Source: CAYFJO01 sp964343305 (GTDB taxonomy: Bacteria > Planctomycetota > Planctomycetia > Pirellulales > Pirellulaceae). From it: a stretch of DNA of 7,263 bases. The stretch is from NCBI GenBank assembly GCA_964343305.1, contig CAYFJO010000521.1:1-7263 (forward strand), read 5' to 3'. A program made the position numbers and the translations under genes. The notes beneath the pieces are model-generated. The model did no database searches. It was not told the DNA's origin and saw only the letters and a program-made list of their open reading frames with translations. Positions 1-6,978 of the stretch are shown here, piece after piece; the stretch's first letter is position 1, and each line of letters opens with the position of its first letter.

Positions 1-3000
1 ATCGATACCGATGGCGCGACGGATGGCGTGGCTGCTGGCGACATTCTGTTCGACACGATCGGGCTCACAGCGGTCAACGGATCGAACGTCGATCTGGTCT
101 TTAACACAACTGGAACAGGCGCTGACGCGGACGGGGACATCGTGTTGAATTTGCCGGTTGTTGCCGCCAGCATCGATTTCGACGCGGGCCGAATCACGGT
201 CGGCTCAATCACCACGCGAGGCGGCGGAAACACGGGCAACGCCAACATTGATCTCAACGCAACTGCATCGACCGGAACGGCGATCACATTCAACGGCTCG
301 GCGATCGACAGCACCAACGGCGGAGCCAACGCAGCGGGTTCGATTAAATTGACGACCGCGGGCGGACAGATGCTGCTCAACAACGCCGGCGCGGCTGTGA
401 CATTCCGCACGGACGTTGTGGGCACGTCCGACCAGTCAATTACGATCGACGCTCCGCTGAACGCAATGGCAAGCGAGGCGCTTACCCTGCGGGCAGGCGA
501 TGGCACAACGGCCGGCACCGGCGCGATGAGCGACGTCGATGTCAATCGTTCGCTCGGGGGTGCAGGACAACTCGGCTTGTTCACCGTGCTCGCGGATGAA
601 GTCAACATCGACGGAAATCTGGAAGCGACCGGCATTACGATCACGGCGACTTCGACCGGTGCATCGCTGCAAATCGGCAGCGGCGACGGCAGCGGCGTGA
701 CCGATCCAACGCTGGATTCCAACGGCAACGACATCACGCTAACCGTCAACGGCTCGATGGATGCCAACGCCAGCGCGTCGATCACCTCGACCGGCGCGAC
801 GGCTGAAGATGAAGTCTTCCTGCTGCCGCTGACTGGTTCGCAATCGATCGGTATCGGCGACGGTGCGACGATGGCCGACGTCGACATCAGCGAGAACTTG
901 ATTCGTGCGGTCGACAACACTTTGACAGAAATCGCGGTTGGTCTCGCCGGTGCTGGTCAAACGGGCGATATTTCGATCAACGATGCGGGCGGTTTGACCG
1001 CGGTCAATACGACCTTGCGATTACGTGCCGGTGCGGCAAGCGTCAACCTGGCGAGCGACGTGCAGATCACGAATTCGGGCAGCGATTTCATTATCGACGG
1101 CAGCGGCTCGACGACCAACATTCAAAACACGCTCGAAATCGAAACCACCACGGGCGATATCGATATCAACGACAGCCTGTTGTTCGGCGATGGCGACGTG
1201 GATGTCGAGTCGTTCACGTTGACGCTCGACACGTTTGCAGGCGCTGGCAACGTCGCCGTCGACGGCAACATTCGTGACACCATCGACACAGGCAATCTAA
1301 CCGTGACCGCTGGTTCGGGAAGCGCCGCACTTGGCGACCAGACGTCGGACGAAATCGGCGACACGGCGACGAGCAACCGTTTCGGTGATGTAGACGTAAC
1401 AACGACGGGCACGATCACAGCGAATCGCATGATGGCCGAGACGTTCATCGCATCGGCGGCCAGTGGTGGCGTAGTGATGCTGAACAATGCGATCGACTTG
1501 GACAACGGTGCGGCGGGCGATGTGCTGGACGTGAACAACAAGGCGAGCGTTACGTTCGCCAACGCGGCGTCCGTGACGACGGCTAATTCCGGCGCGGTGA
1601 GCTTGGACGGCGATGCCTCGTCGACGCTGGTCATTGGCACGGGCGATTTCAACCTCGATGGCTCTTTCACCGAAGGTGATTTTACGAGCGTCGACTTTGG
1701 CAGCGACATCGACACGACGAACGACAACGTGACGTTCAACAACGCCCTGACGCTGACCGACAACGTCGACTTCGACACGACTGGCACAACTGCCGGCAAT
1801 ATTCACTTTGTTGGGACTGTCGCTACGGGCGGCAACAACTTGACACTGGATGCCGGCACCGCGGGCGATGTCACGGCGGCCGATTCGCTCACGGGCGGCG
1901 GCAATTTGACGGTGCGAGACGGTAGCGTTCAGTCGTTCCAAGCCGTGACTGTCACGGCGCTTGACATTCAAGATGCAACCAACAGCGTCACGCTCGACGG
2001 TGCCTTGACGGTCAACGGCACGACCGACATCGACGTCGACGTGACCGACGGAGTCGCCGCGACGTTCACGGCCAACAGCACGATCACGTCTGGCTCGTTT
2101 GCTTTGGATGGTAACGGCACGAACGACACGTTCACGTTCAACGGCACGCTGGAAACCAACACCACCGCCGCTACCATCACGCAAGCGAACCGCGTCGATT
2201 TCAACGCAGACGTTACCGCCGAGACGAACCTGACCGTCCAGAACGTCAACACCGAAGTGCAACTCGCCACTGGCGTTGACCTACTGGCCGAAGCGGGCAA
2301 TGTCGACTTGAACAACAGTGTCACGTTGATCGACTTGGCCAGCACGGGCACAAACATCATCACCGCTCGCGGCAGTGAAATCGAACTGGCCGCGGTCAGC
2401 GATTCGATGGAGGTGGTCGAATTGGAACTCAACGCCGACGGCGGCATCACGGTCGACACGGTTGTGCTCGACAGATTGGCCGGCGCGCTGTTGGACATCG
2501 ATCTGGACGAAAACGGTGGCGGTGCGACGTTTGCGGCTAACATGTTGCAAGCGGGGCAAATGACATTCGATGGCACGGGCACGGATGACACGTTTAACTT
2601 CAACGGCACGGTCGAAACGACCGACGCAGCCACCGGAACGATCGTCGTTACGCAAGCGGGCAATGTGAATTTCGCTGGCTACATGGACGTCACGGCCGAG
2701 ACTGACTTGACAATTCAAAATGTTGGCACCGAAGTGCAACTGGGCACGAACGTTGACCTGACCGCCGAAACGGGCGATGTGGACATCAACAACTCGGTGA
2801 CGCTGATCGACTTGGCCGGAACGGGAACGAACATCATCTCCGCGCGAGGCAGCGACATCGAACTGGCCGCAATCAGTGATTCCAGCATCATCGACGAATT
2901 GCGGTTGAATGCCGACGACAACATCACGCTGGATTCAGTCACACTGGGCGATCAAGCCAACGTGCTGCTGGATATCAATCTCGACGAAAACGGTGGCATC

Positions 3001-6000
3001 GGGATGTTCTCCGCGAACGCGCTGCAAGCAGGTCAAATGACGTTCGATGGCACGGGCACGAACGACACGTTCAACTTCAACGACCGCGTGGAAACGACCG
3101 ACGTGACGACCGGAACGCTGGTGATCAACAACGCCGCCAGCGTCAATTTCGGCGACGGCACGGGCAGCGACGATGATGTGACAGCCGAGACGTCACTGAC
3201 GGTGTCGAACGTGGCAACGCAAGTGGCACTGAACAACAACGCGGATTTGACGGCCGAGAACGGGGCGCTAATGATCGTCAGCGGTGTGACACAGATCAAT
3301 TTCGTCGGCACAACCGCAGCGCACAATGTGATCGACGGCAACGGCGACGCGCTCGTGCAACTGGCTCCGATTGTCAGCACCAGCCCGACTTCAGCCACAG
3401 TCAATTCCGAAGGCAACATCACGCTGGATTCGGTCAACCTCAATTCCATTTTCAACGTCAACTTCGACAACGACAACGATACGACGGACGCTCAGCTTTC
3501 GGCACCGCAAACGATTTTGGCCAACGAGTTGAACGTTGACGGCGGCGATGACAACAACAACGATGACGCAACGTTTGCCATGACGCTGACCACCGATACG
3601 GCCGATATCAGCATCAACGACATCGATGTGCTGGACCTCGACGGCGATGTAACGGCCGCCACGTCCATCGTGGTCACAGACGTCACGCGAGTCGACCTGG
3701 ACGACAACGTGGACCTGACATCGAACGCCGGCGATGTGGACGTCGCGACGGATGTCACGCAGATTCTTCTGAGTGGTGCCGCGGGGACGAAAACGGTGGT
3801 GACGGCGAATGCCGTTGGTGCGGCGGGCGGTTCCGTGACATTGGCTTCGGTCGCGGACAGTTCGCCAGACGAATTCGAAATCAACGCGGACACAAACATC
3901 ACGACGTCGTCCATCGCGATCACGAACGTGTTAGACGTGAATTTGGTCGACGCGGGGGCAAGCGTGTTGAATGCCAGCGGTGCGTGGAGTGCGAGCATGA
4001 TCACAGTCGATGGTGCGCAGACGACGGGCACGGATGACGACACGTTTAACTTTGGTTCAACCGTCACGTCTACAACGGCTGGCGTCACGATTCAACAGGC
4101 CAACATGGTTGATTTCGATGGCGACGTGACTGCCGCGAATACTTTGCTGATTGTTGAGGTTGCAACAGAAATCGATTTGGCAGCGGGTGTTGATTTGTCC
4201 GCGACGGTTGGCAACACAACCGTTGACGGCCCGATTGATTTAAGCGGAACGAACGGAATCAACATGGTTTCGTCGGTCACTGGAAATGTCGATCTGCAGG
4301 AAGCCGTTATCGACAGCGGCACGCCAGCGGAATTGGAACTCAACGCGGCAAACAACGTGACAGTGGTGTCGACGACTATTACCAATTTGCTGGACATCAA
4401 TGCCGATAGCGGGTCGATCGAGGCAACTGGCACATTGGCGGCGGGGACGGCCGACCTGAATGCCGCGACAGGCATCGGAAACAGCGCTCCTCTGTCCATG
4501 TCCGTGGCCGATTTCGACGACATTATCAACCGTGCCAACGGCAACATCGACATCGACAACACGCTGGGCACCGCCGTGACCGTCGACGTTCTGTCGCTCA
4601 CAGGTGGCGGCACGATCAATTTTGATCAAACGGGCGGCGGCAACGTCAGCTTCATGAGCGTCACGACGACCAGCGACACCTCGCCCACCGACGGCGAAGA
4701 TGACATCACGCTGACCAACGACAGTGGCGATCTGATCATCGCCGGCAATTCGACCACGGCCGCGGGCGAAGGCGACATCGTCTACACGACGACCACCTCA
4801 GGCGACATCCGGCTCGTTGGCTCGACCACGGCACTGCAAAACAACGTGACTCTGACCGCGGCCGGGGCCATCGTCGACGGAGATACCGACCAGTCGACGG
4901 ACATCTCGGCTGCGAACCTGGTCGCGTCGGCCGGCAGCGGCATTTGCACGGCGGCGAATCGTCTCGAAACAGTTATTCAAGACGCGGCCAATGCCAACAA
5001 CGCGGGCGACCTCGAAGCCAGTGGTGGCACCGGCGGCGTGCATCTGGTCAACACCGGCGATTTGAATCTCGGCGGCATCAACTTTGGTGCCGGCGGTTTC
5101 AACGATTCCAGCGGCAACCCTGTCGTGGTCACGGCCAATGGCGGCGGCATTGCCATCGAGGCCAATAGCAGTTTGAGCGTCAACGGCCCCGTCCGCGAAC
5201 TGGGCGGCGGCAGCATCGAACTCAAGGCCGATGAAAATGTGACCATCAACGACAGCGTGCTGGACCCGTTGTCCGAAGTCGAAGTCAACGGCGCCGGACG
5301 AATTCGCGTCGAAGCTGGCGGCACGGCAACGTTGGTCGCACCTGGCGGACAGTTCGTCATCGTACGAACGGCGACGGGTGAAATTGTGAATGTACCGGCC
5401 GTCGTCACGGTTACGCCAGTGGATCAAGGGGGCTCGCACGTCACCTCGGGCGGCTTGGGGGCGATCGACGTGACGCTCGGCGACGCGGCCCTGTTCGCCG
5501 AGATGAACTTCCGCGTGCTCAACAACTGGAATGACTTTCCTGCCAACCAGCCAATCGACGACCATCCGATTCCTGGCAACGCGTCGTCCAATTCAACAAA
5601 TCCGCTGAACGCCGGAACCCACCGGTTCTTCCACACCTATAGGTTTGGCAACCCGGATATATTCAATCCGGCGGCGGACATTCCCGTGCAAGTGACCGTA
5701 CGCTGGGACCCACGCGCGGGCGTGATCGAGGGCATCGAGTTCTTTGCCGCGGGCGTTCGAATCGAAACGATTGTCGACGTGCTGCTGACCGTGCCGGGCG
5801 AAGGGCTGGTTGGGTTCATCATCATCGCCGAAAGCGAAGTGATCCCTGTGGCATCGCGCGAAGAAGGTGGCACGGTGGTGATCCAGGACGTTTCGTCCGC
5901 CGCGCCCGAGTCCGTCCAGGAATTCGTGTCGTCGGCCGCGGCCGCGGATGAACTGGTTGTCGATGCCGAACTGCTGTTCTTCACGATCGAGGATCCCGAA

Positions 6001-6597
6001 GGCAAAGAAGGCCGACCGATTCTGTTGCAAATTTGGCTGCTCGAAAAGGACAAGTTATTGGATCTATTCAAGACGTTTCCCAACAACGTCTATCACATCT
6101 ATTTCAAACAAGCAGGTTCGAACGATGTGTTGGAGCTGTATCACATCGAGGTGATTGGCAACAAGATCCGCACCCCCGATTTGGACAAGCCGGACGAAGC
6201 GCCGGACGCCCCGGACGCTGAAGACGCCTCGCCAGAAGCTGGCGAAGGAGCCTGGCTCCAGCCATTGGCCGAACCATCCCAGGCGTGGATTGCAGCAGCC
6301 AAGTCGCTCGATCCCGATGCGAAATCCGTAGAGGAGTCGCAACAAAACTCTCTGATTCTACCGCATCCAAATCCTGTGGAATCCGAGCACAAAGATGCGA
6401 TCGAGCAGGATGTCCCCGCACCGCAAAAGGGCGTCGAGCGACCGCTGGTCACTGGAGCCATGGCAGCGGGTGCGATGATTGTGGGCGCGTCGAGAAGACC
6501 GTGGAAAGACCGAGTCGAAGAAGCGATGGAGTTGGAAGAGTATTCGTTGAGCAAACGGGACAGGTTGCTTCGGCGGCTGAAGAATTCCGGGAAATAG
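1..6597 (+). CDS. Giant beta-strand-repeat (filamentous haemagglutinin-like) surface or secreted protein, 5'-truncated
   Basis: The frame is open from base 1 (first codons read IDTDGATDGVAAGD), so the start and any export signal are off the window; the GTG at 28 is only an internal Val codon. It ends in TAG at 6595-6597, giving 2198 residues. The body is made of short alternating strands (patterns such as NLTVTAGSG, GDVDINNSVTL) rich in Asp, Asn, Thr, Gly, Ala and Val, nearly free of Lys, with a single Cys at residue 1649. This predicts a right-handed beta-solenoid, as in FHA-like adhesins. Residues about 702-1486 are a tandem array. A non-repetitive C-terminal region starts near residue 1781 and includes a WDPR-containing module and a Phe/Leu-rich module (about 1991-2056), then an acidic linker, a hydrophobic stretch (2149-2163) and a basic tail. 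No enzyme motif is visible. Role in adhesion, matrix or cell envelope is inferred. The strong acidity fits a marine or saline habitat. Coding is very sure; function is only a class-level guess. Confidence 0.95.
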   Translation: MDTDGATDGVAAGDILFDTIGLTAVNGSNVDLVFNTTGTGADADGDIVLNLPVVAASIDFDAGRITVGSITTRGGGNTGNANIDLNATASTGTAITFNGSAIDSTNGGANAAGSIKLTTAGGQMLLNNAGAAVTFRTDVVGTSDQSITIDAPLNAMASEALTLRAGDGTTAGTGAMSDVDVNRSLGGAGQLGLFTVLADEVNIDGNLEATGITITATSTGASLQIGSGDGSGVTDPTLDSNGNDITLTVNGSMDANASASITSTGATAEDEVFLLPLTGSQSIGIGDGATMADVDISENLIRAVDNTLTEIAVGLAGAGQTGDISINDAGGLTAVNTTLRLRAGAASVNLASDVQITNSGSDFIIDGSGSTTNIQNTLEIETTTGDIDINDSLLFGDGDVDVESFTLTLDTFAGAGNVAVDGNIRDTIDTGNLTVTAGSGSAALGDQTSDEIGDTATSNRFGDVDVTTTGTITANRMMAETFIASAASGGVVMLNNAIDLDNGAAGDVLDVNNKASVTFANAASVTTANSGAVSLDGDASSTLVIGTGDFNLDGSFTEGDFTSVDFGSDIDTTNDNVTFNNALTLTDNVDFDTTGTTAGNIHFVGTVATGGNNLTLDAGTAGDVTAADSLTGGGNLTVRDGSVQSFQAVTVTALDIQDATNSVTLDGALTVNGTTDIDVDVTDGVAATFTANSTITSGSFALDGNGTNDTFTFNGTLETNTTAATITQANRVDFNADVTAETNLTVQNVNTEVQLATGVDLLAEAGNVDLNNSVTLIDLASTGTNIITARGSEIELAAVSDSMEVVELELNADGGITVDTVVLDRLAGALLDIDLDENGGGATFAANMLQAGQMTFDGTGTDDTFNFNGTVETTDAATGTIVVTQAGNVNFAGYMDVTAETDLTIQNVGTEVQLGTNVDLTAETGDVDINNSVTLIDLAGTGTNIISARGSDIELAAISDSSIIDELRLNADDNITLDSVTLGDQANVLLDINLDENGGIGMFSANALQAGQMTFDGTGTNDTFNFNDRVETTDVTTGTLVINNAASVNFGDGTGSDDDVTAETSLTVSNVATQVALNNNADLTAENGALMIVSGVTQINFVGTTAAHNVIDGNGDALVQLAPIVSTSPTSATVNSEGNITLDSVNLNSIFNVNFDNDNDTTDAQLSAPQTILANELNVDGGDDNNNDDATFAMTLTTDTADISINDIDVLDLDGDVTAATSIVVTDVTRVDLDDNVDLTSNAGDVDVATDVTQILLSGAAGTKTVVTANAVGAAGGSVTLASVADSSPDEFEINADTNITTSSIAITNVLDVNLVDAGASVLNASGAWSASMITVDGAQTTGTDDDTFNFGSTVTSTTAGVTIQQANMVDFDGDVTAANTLLIVEVATEIDLAAGVDLSATVGNTTVDGPIDLSGTNGINMVSSVTGNVDLQEAVIDSGTPAELELNAANNVTVVSTTITNLLDINADSGSIEATGTLAAGTADLNAATGIGNSAPLSMSVADFDDIINRANGNIDIDNTLGTAVTVDVLSLTGGGTINFDQTGGGNVSFMSVTTTSDTSPTDGEDDITLTNDSGDLIIAGNSTTAAGEGDIVYTTTTSGDIRLVGSTTALQNNVTLTAAGAIVDGDTDQSTDISAANLVASAGSGICTAANRLETVIQDAANANNAGDLEASGGTGGVHLVNTGDLNLGGINFGAGGFNDSSGNPVVVTANGGGIAIEANSSLSVNGPVRELGGGSIELKADENVTINDSVLDPLSEVEVNGAGRIRVEAGGTATLVAPGGQFVIVRTATGEIVNVPAVVTVTPVDQGGSHVTSGGLGAIDVTLGDAALFAEMNFRVLNNWNDFPANQPIDDHPIPGNASSNSTNPLNAGTHRFFHTYRFGNPDIFNPAADIPVQVTVRWDPRAGVIEGIEFFAAGVRIETIVDVLLTVPGEGLVGFIIIAESEVIPVASREEGGTVVIQDVSSAAPESVQEFVSSAAAADELVVDAELLFFTIEDPEGKEGRPILLQIWLLEKDKLLDLFKTFPNNVYHIYFKQAGSNDVLELYHIEVIGNKIRTPDLDKPDEAPDAPDAEDASPEAGEGAWLQPLAEPSQAWIAAAKSLDPDAKSVEESQQNSLILPHPNPVESEHKDAIEQDVPAPQKGVERPLVTGAMAAGAMIVGASRRPWKDRVEEAMELEEYSLSKRDRLLRRLKNSGK
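838..990 (+). other. SIGIGDGA-type FHA-like repeat motif within the giant protein
   Basis: Residues about 280-330 read QSIGIGDGATMADVD, then ENLIRAVDNTLTEIAVGL, then AGQTGDISINDAGGLT. The order (S/T)IGIG-loop, a short helix-like Leu segment, an ITIG-like strand and a Gly-rich turn into a new rung resembles a motif I recall from large bacterial haemagglutinin-like and beta-strand-repeat proteins. That family link is from memory. It supports the solenoid classification and points to no specific ligand. Confidence 0.5.
2224..2604 (+). repeat. Closest internal duplicate, copy A
   Basis: Residues 742-868, starting TNLTVQNV and ending DDTFNFN. By ungapped hand alignment 92 of 127 residues match copy B 477 bases downstream, with the stretches NNSVTLIDLA and LQAGQMTFDGTGT identical. 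It spans most of repeat unit 1 and the start of unit 2. Confidence 0.85.
2701..3081 (+). repeat. Closest internal duplicate, copy B
   Basis: Residues 901-1027, starting TDLTIQNV and ending NDTFNFN. It aligns without gaps to copy A at 2224-2604, about 72 % identical at protein level. Many of the remaining differences are conservative (V/I, D/E, D/N, S/T), as expected if the solenoid fold is maintained after duplication. Confidence 0.85.
5341..6168 (+). other. Non-repetitive C-terminal modules of the giant protein
   Basis: Residues about 1781-2056 depart from the solenoid composition: Phe, Trp, Tyr, His, Arg and Pro become common. A first module (about 1781-1980) contains NFRVLNNWNDFPANQP, a Pro/Asn-rich loop, RFFHTYRFGNPD, VRWDPRAGVIEGIEFFAAG and a Leu/Ile-rich segment LLTVPGEGLVGFIIIAE. 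A second (about 1991-2056) has the pattern RPILLQIWLLEKDKL, then FKTFPNNVYHIYFK, then LELYHIEVI, which looks like a compact beta-sandwich module. I associate this second pattern with the C-termini of other planctomycete giant proteins from memory. The segment LLTVPGEGLVGFIIIAE is not convincing as a membrane helix because it contains Glu, Pro and Gly. Confidence 0.6.
6169..6594 (+). other. Acidic linker, short hydrophobic segment and basic C-terminal tail of the giant protein
   Basis: Residues 2057-2148 are an Asp/Glu/Pro/Ala-rich, probably disordered linker (for example DKPDEAPDAPDAEDASPE). Residues 2149-2163 form a 15-residue uncharged stretch, LVTGAMAAGAMIVGA, followed at once by SRRPWKDR and then a charged helix-like tail ending LSKRDRLLRRLKNSGK. 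The order linker, hydrophobic segment, positive cluster resembles a C-terminal anchor or sorting signal. The hydrophobic stretch is short for a full transmembrane helix, and no LPXTG or PEP-CTERM motif is present, so an unnamed sorting signal or a protein-protein docking tail is equally possible. Confidence 0.5.
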
Positions 6598-6628
6598 TTT
6601 GGTTTCGCCGAAAACTGTCCTTTAAGGA

Positions 6629-6644
6629 ACGCTCCGAACAGCGT
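6629..6644. repeat. Small hairpin abutting the palindrome
   Basis: ACGCT (6629-6633) pairs with AGCGT (6640-6644) across the loop CCGAAC. It sits 32 bases after the giant gene's stop and two bases before the 6647-6666 palindrome, so the two may form one repeat unit or a double hairpin at the 3' end of the transcript. Confidence 0.5.
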
Positions 6645-6646
6645 AC

Positions 6647-6666
6647 GACGGACTTCCAAGTCCGTC
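6647..6666. repeat. Perfect palindrome GACGGACTT-CC-AAGTCCGTC (probable dispersed planctomycete repeat)
   Basis: Nine bases on each side of a CC centre are exact reverse complements. Just outside, C6646 faces A6667, so the pairing stops there. I remember the ACGGACTTCCAAGTCCGT core as a very frequent intergenic palindrome in Rhodopirellula-like genomes, often giving spurious ORFs with TDFQ or DWKS peptides; reading this copy forward gives TTDFQVR. It may help end transcription of the giant gene, but lacks a following T-run. Confidence 0.65.
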
Positions 6667-6709
6667 ACATCACCCGACTCGAAAGCCCTCCGCGCGATCA
6701 AAAGAATCT

Positions 6710-6780
6710 ACCCCAATAGTCGAGAAAAGTAGTTGCAATTCTGACGGGGGGCTTGTAGTACGTCAAACTCGAATTGGGGT
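6710..6780. repeat. Long-range imperfect inverted repeat with nested stem
   Basis: ACCCCAAT (6710-6717) pairs with ATTGGGGT (6773-6780), and after a two-base AG bulge TCGAG (6720-6724) pairs with CTCGA (6768-6772), giving 13 pairs. Inside the 43-base interval, TGACG (6742-6746) pairs with CGTCA (6761-6765). The nested arrangement could be an RNA fold, a terminator without a T-run, or the remains of a small mobile repeat. Nothing decides between them. Confidence 0.45.
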
Positions 6781-6839
6781 GTCCCTTCCGCCGCGATCCT
6801 CACTTCACAGAAATCACCAACCACCCCCGCCATTCTGCC

Positions 6840-6893
6840 CAGCCAAAAACCGCCACCGACAAATTGAATCGATCTTTGGCTGACAATCGTCAG
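6840..6893. repeat. Overlapping inverted repeats upstream of the micro-ORF
   Basis: CAGCCAAA (6840-6847) is the reverse complement of TTTGGCTG (6875-6882), with 27 bases between. Overlapping its right arm, CTGAC (6880-6884) pairs with GTCAG (6889-6893) around AATC. The two structures share bases and so could be mutually exclusive in RNA, or the compact one could be an operator. They lie 30-80 bases before the micro-ORF start. Confidence 0.35.
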
Positions 6894-6922
6894 GCTGTGA
6901 GCCAGGGAGAGGAATTAGCCAC

Positions 6923-6964
6923 ATGAATGCTCCCGTTGTTTGTGATTCGTGTAGCAGACAATGA
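6923..6964 (+). CDS. Candidate 13-residue micro-ORF (leader peptide?) with CxxC
   Basis: ATG 6923 begins the peptide MNAPVVCDSCSRQ and stops at TGA 6962-6964. Upstream, AGGGAGAGGA (6904-6913) is a strong purine-rich Shine-Dalgarno-like stretch; its AGGA lies nine bases before the ATG. The stop overlaps a possible ATG at 6961 (ATGA), which is in frame with the gene starting at 6979, an arrangement typical of translational coupling. The CDSC pair is notable in so short a peptide. It could be a regulatory leader peptide, or the remnant start of a longer gene. Codon evidence is too short to judge. Confidence 0.35.
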   Translation: MNAPVVCDSCSRQ

Positions 6965-6966
6965 TT

Positions 6967-6970
6967 GGAG
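6967..6970 (+). promoter_or_regulatory. Ribosome-binding site GGAG for the gene at 6979
   Basis: GGAG is followed by eight bases (ATAAATCC) and then ATG 6979, near-ideal Shine-Dalgarno spacing. It decides in favour of 6979 over the in-frame ATG at 6961, which has no comparable site and would place the GGAG inside its own coding sequence. Confidence 0.6.
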
Positions 6971-6978
6971 ATAAATCC

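Larger units (their letters stand above)
2104..4456 (+). repeat. Five tandem ~157-residue protein repeat units inside the giant gene
   Basis: Anchoring on the recurring loop DGxGTxDTFxFN, units begin at about 2104, 2566, 3043, 3535 and 4006, and the last ends near 4456. Spacings are 462, 477, 492, 471 and about 450 bases (154, 159, 164, 157, 150 residues). Each unit runs through the same order of elements: the Asp-rich loop, a TxxTGTxxITQAxxVNF strand pair, DVTAETxLTVQNV, a VDLTAExGDVDI rung, an ILL/IDLxGTGTN segment, an ELxLNADxNIT rung, a LLDINLDExGG rung and an AxxLQAGQ strand leading into the next loop. Units 1-3 are closest to each other; units 4 and 5 have drifted, and unit 4 has an expanded Asp/Asn loop. 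Half a unit appears to precede unit 1 (from about 2011). Boundaries are from hand alignment and can be shifted by a constant phase. Confidence 0.85.
6598..6922. other. Gene-free spacer with several inverted repeats
   Basis: About 325 bases between the end of the giant gene and the micro-ORF. No reading frame here looks like protein: the frames crossing it lack a ribosome-binding site or are antisense shadows. It holds hairpins at 6629-6644 and 6647-6666, a long bulged inverted repeat at 6710-6780 and smaller inverted repeats at 6840-6893. No sigma-70 promoter pair with proper spacing could be picked out with confidence, and no hairpin is followed by a run of T. Confidence 0.7.

Noticed and set aside
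28..30. GTG at 28 as the start of the giant gene
   Set aside because: The same frame is open back to base 1, no Shine-Dalgarno sequence precedes it, and no signal peptide follows; the protein begins mid-repeat.
1297..2262. 321-residue open frame on the minus strand
   Set aside because: It lies wholly within the giant gene. It is rich in Arg, Asp and Val (repeated VDVDV, RRGD patterns), as expected from reading GAC/ACG/AAC-rich codons backwards, and no strand-specific start signal or domain is visible.
1968..2663. Minus-strand frames of about 150-230 residues rich in Ser, Val and Thr (also 1122-1799, 2281-2739, 3033-3476, 3492-4088, 4092-4619)
   Set aside because: They follow the repeat structure of the sense gene and are low-complexity Ser/Val/Thr or Arg/Asp sequences; absence of stops is a by-product of the sense codon use.
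2104..4456. CRISPR array or DNA-level tandem repeat
   Set aside because: Periodicity is about 460-490 bases, diverged at DNA level, in frame and conserved at protein level; these are protein repeats.
4798..5565. 255-residue open frame on the minus strand
   Set aside because: Antisense shadow of the repeat region with the same Arg/Asp/Ala-biased composition and no recognisable motif.
6629..6666. Intrinsic terminator
   Set aside because: The hairpins are well placed, but no T-run follows either one, so I list them as repeats and do not call a terminator.
6285..6719. 144-residue plus-strand frame overlapping the end of the giant gene
   Set aside because: Its N-terminal part is a shadow of the acidic linker and tail, its 3' part runs through the palindromic repeat (giving TTDFQVR), and no ribosome-binding site precedes it. 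Such ORFs are a known by-product of this kind of repeat.
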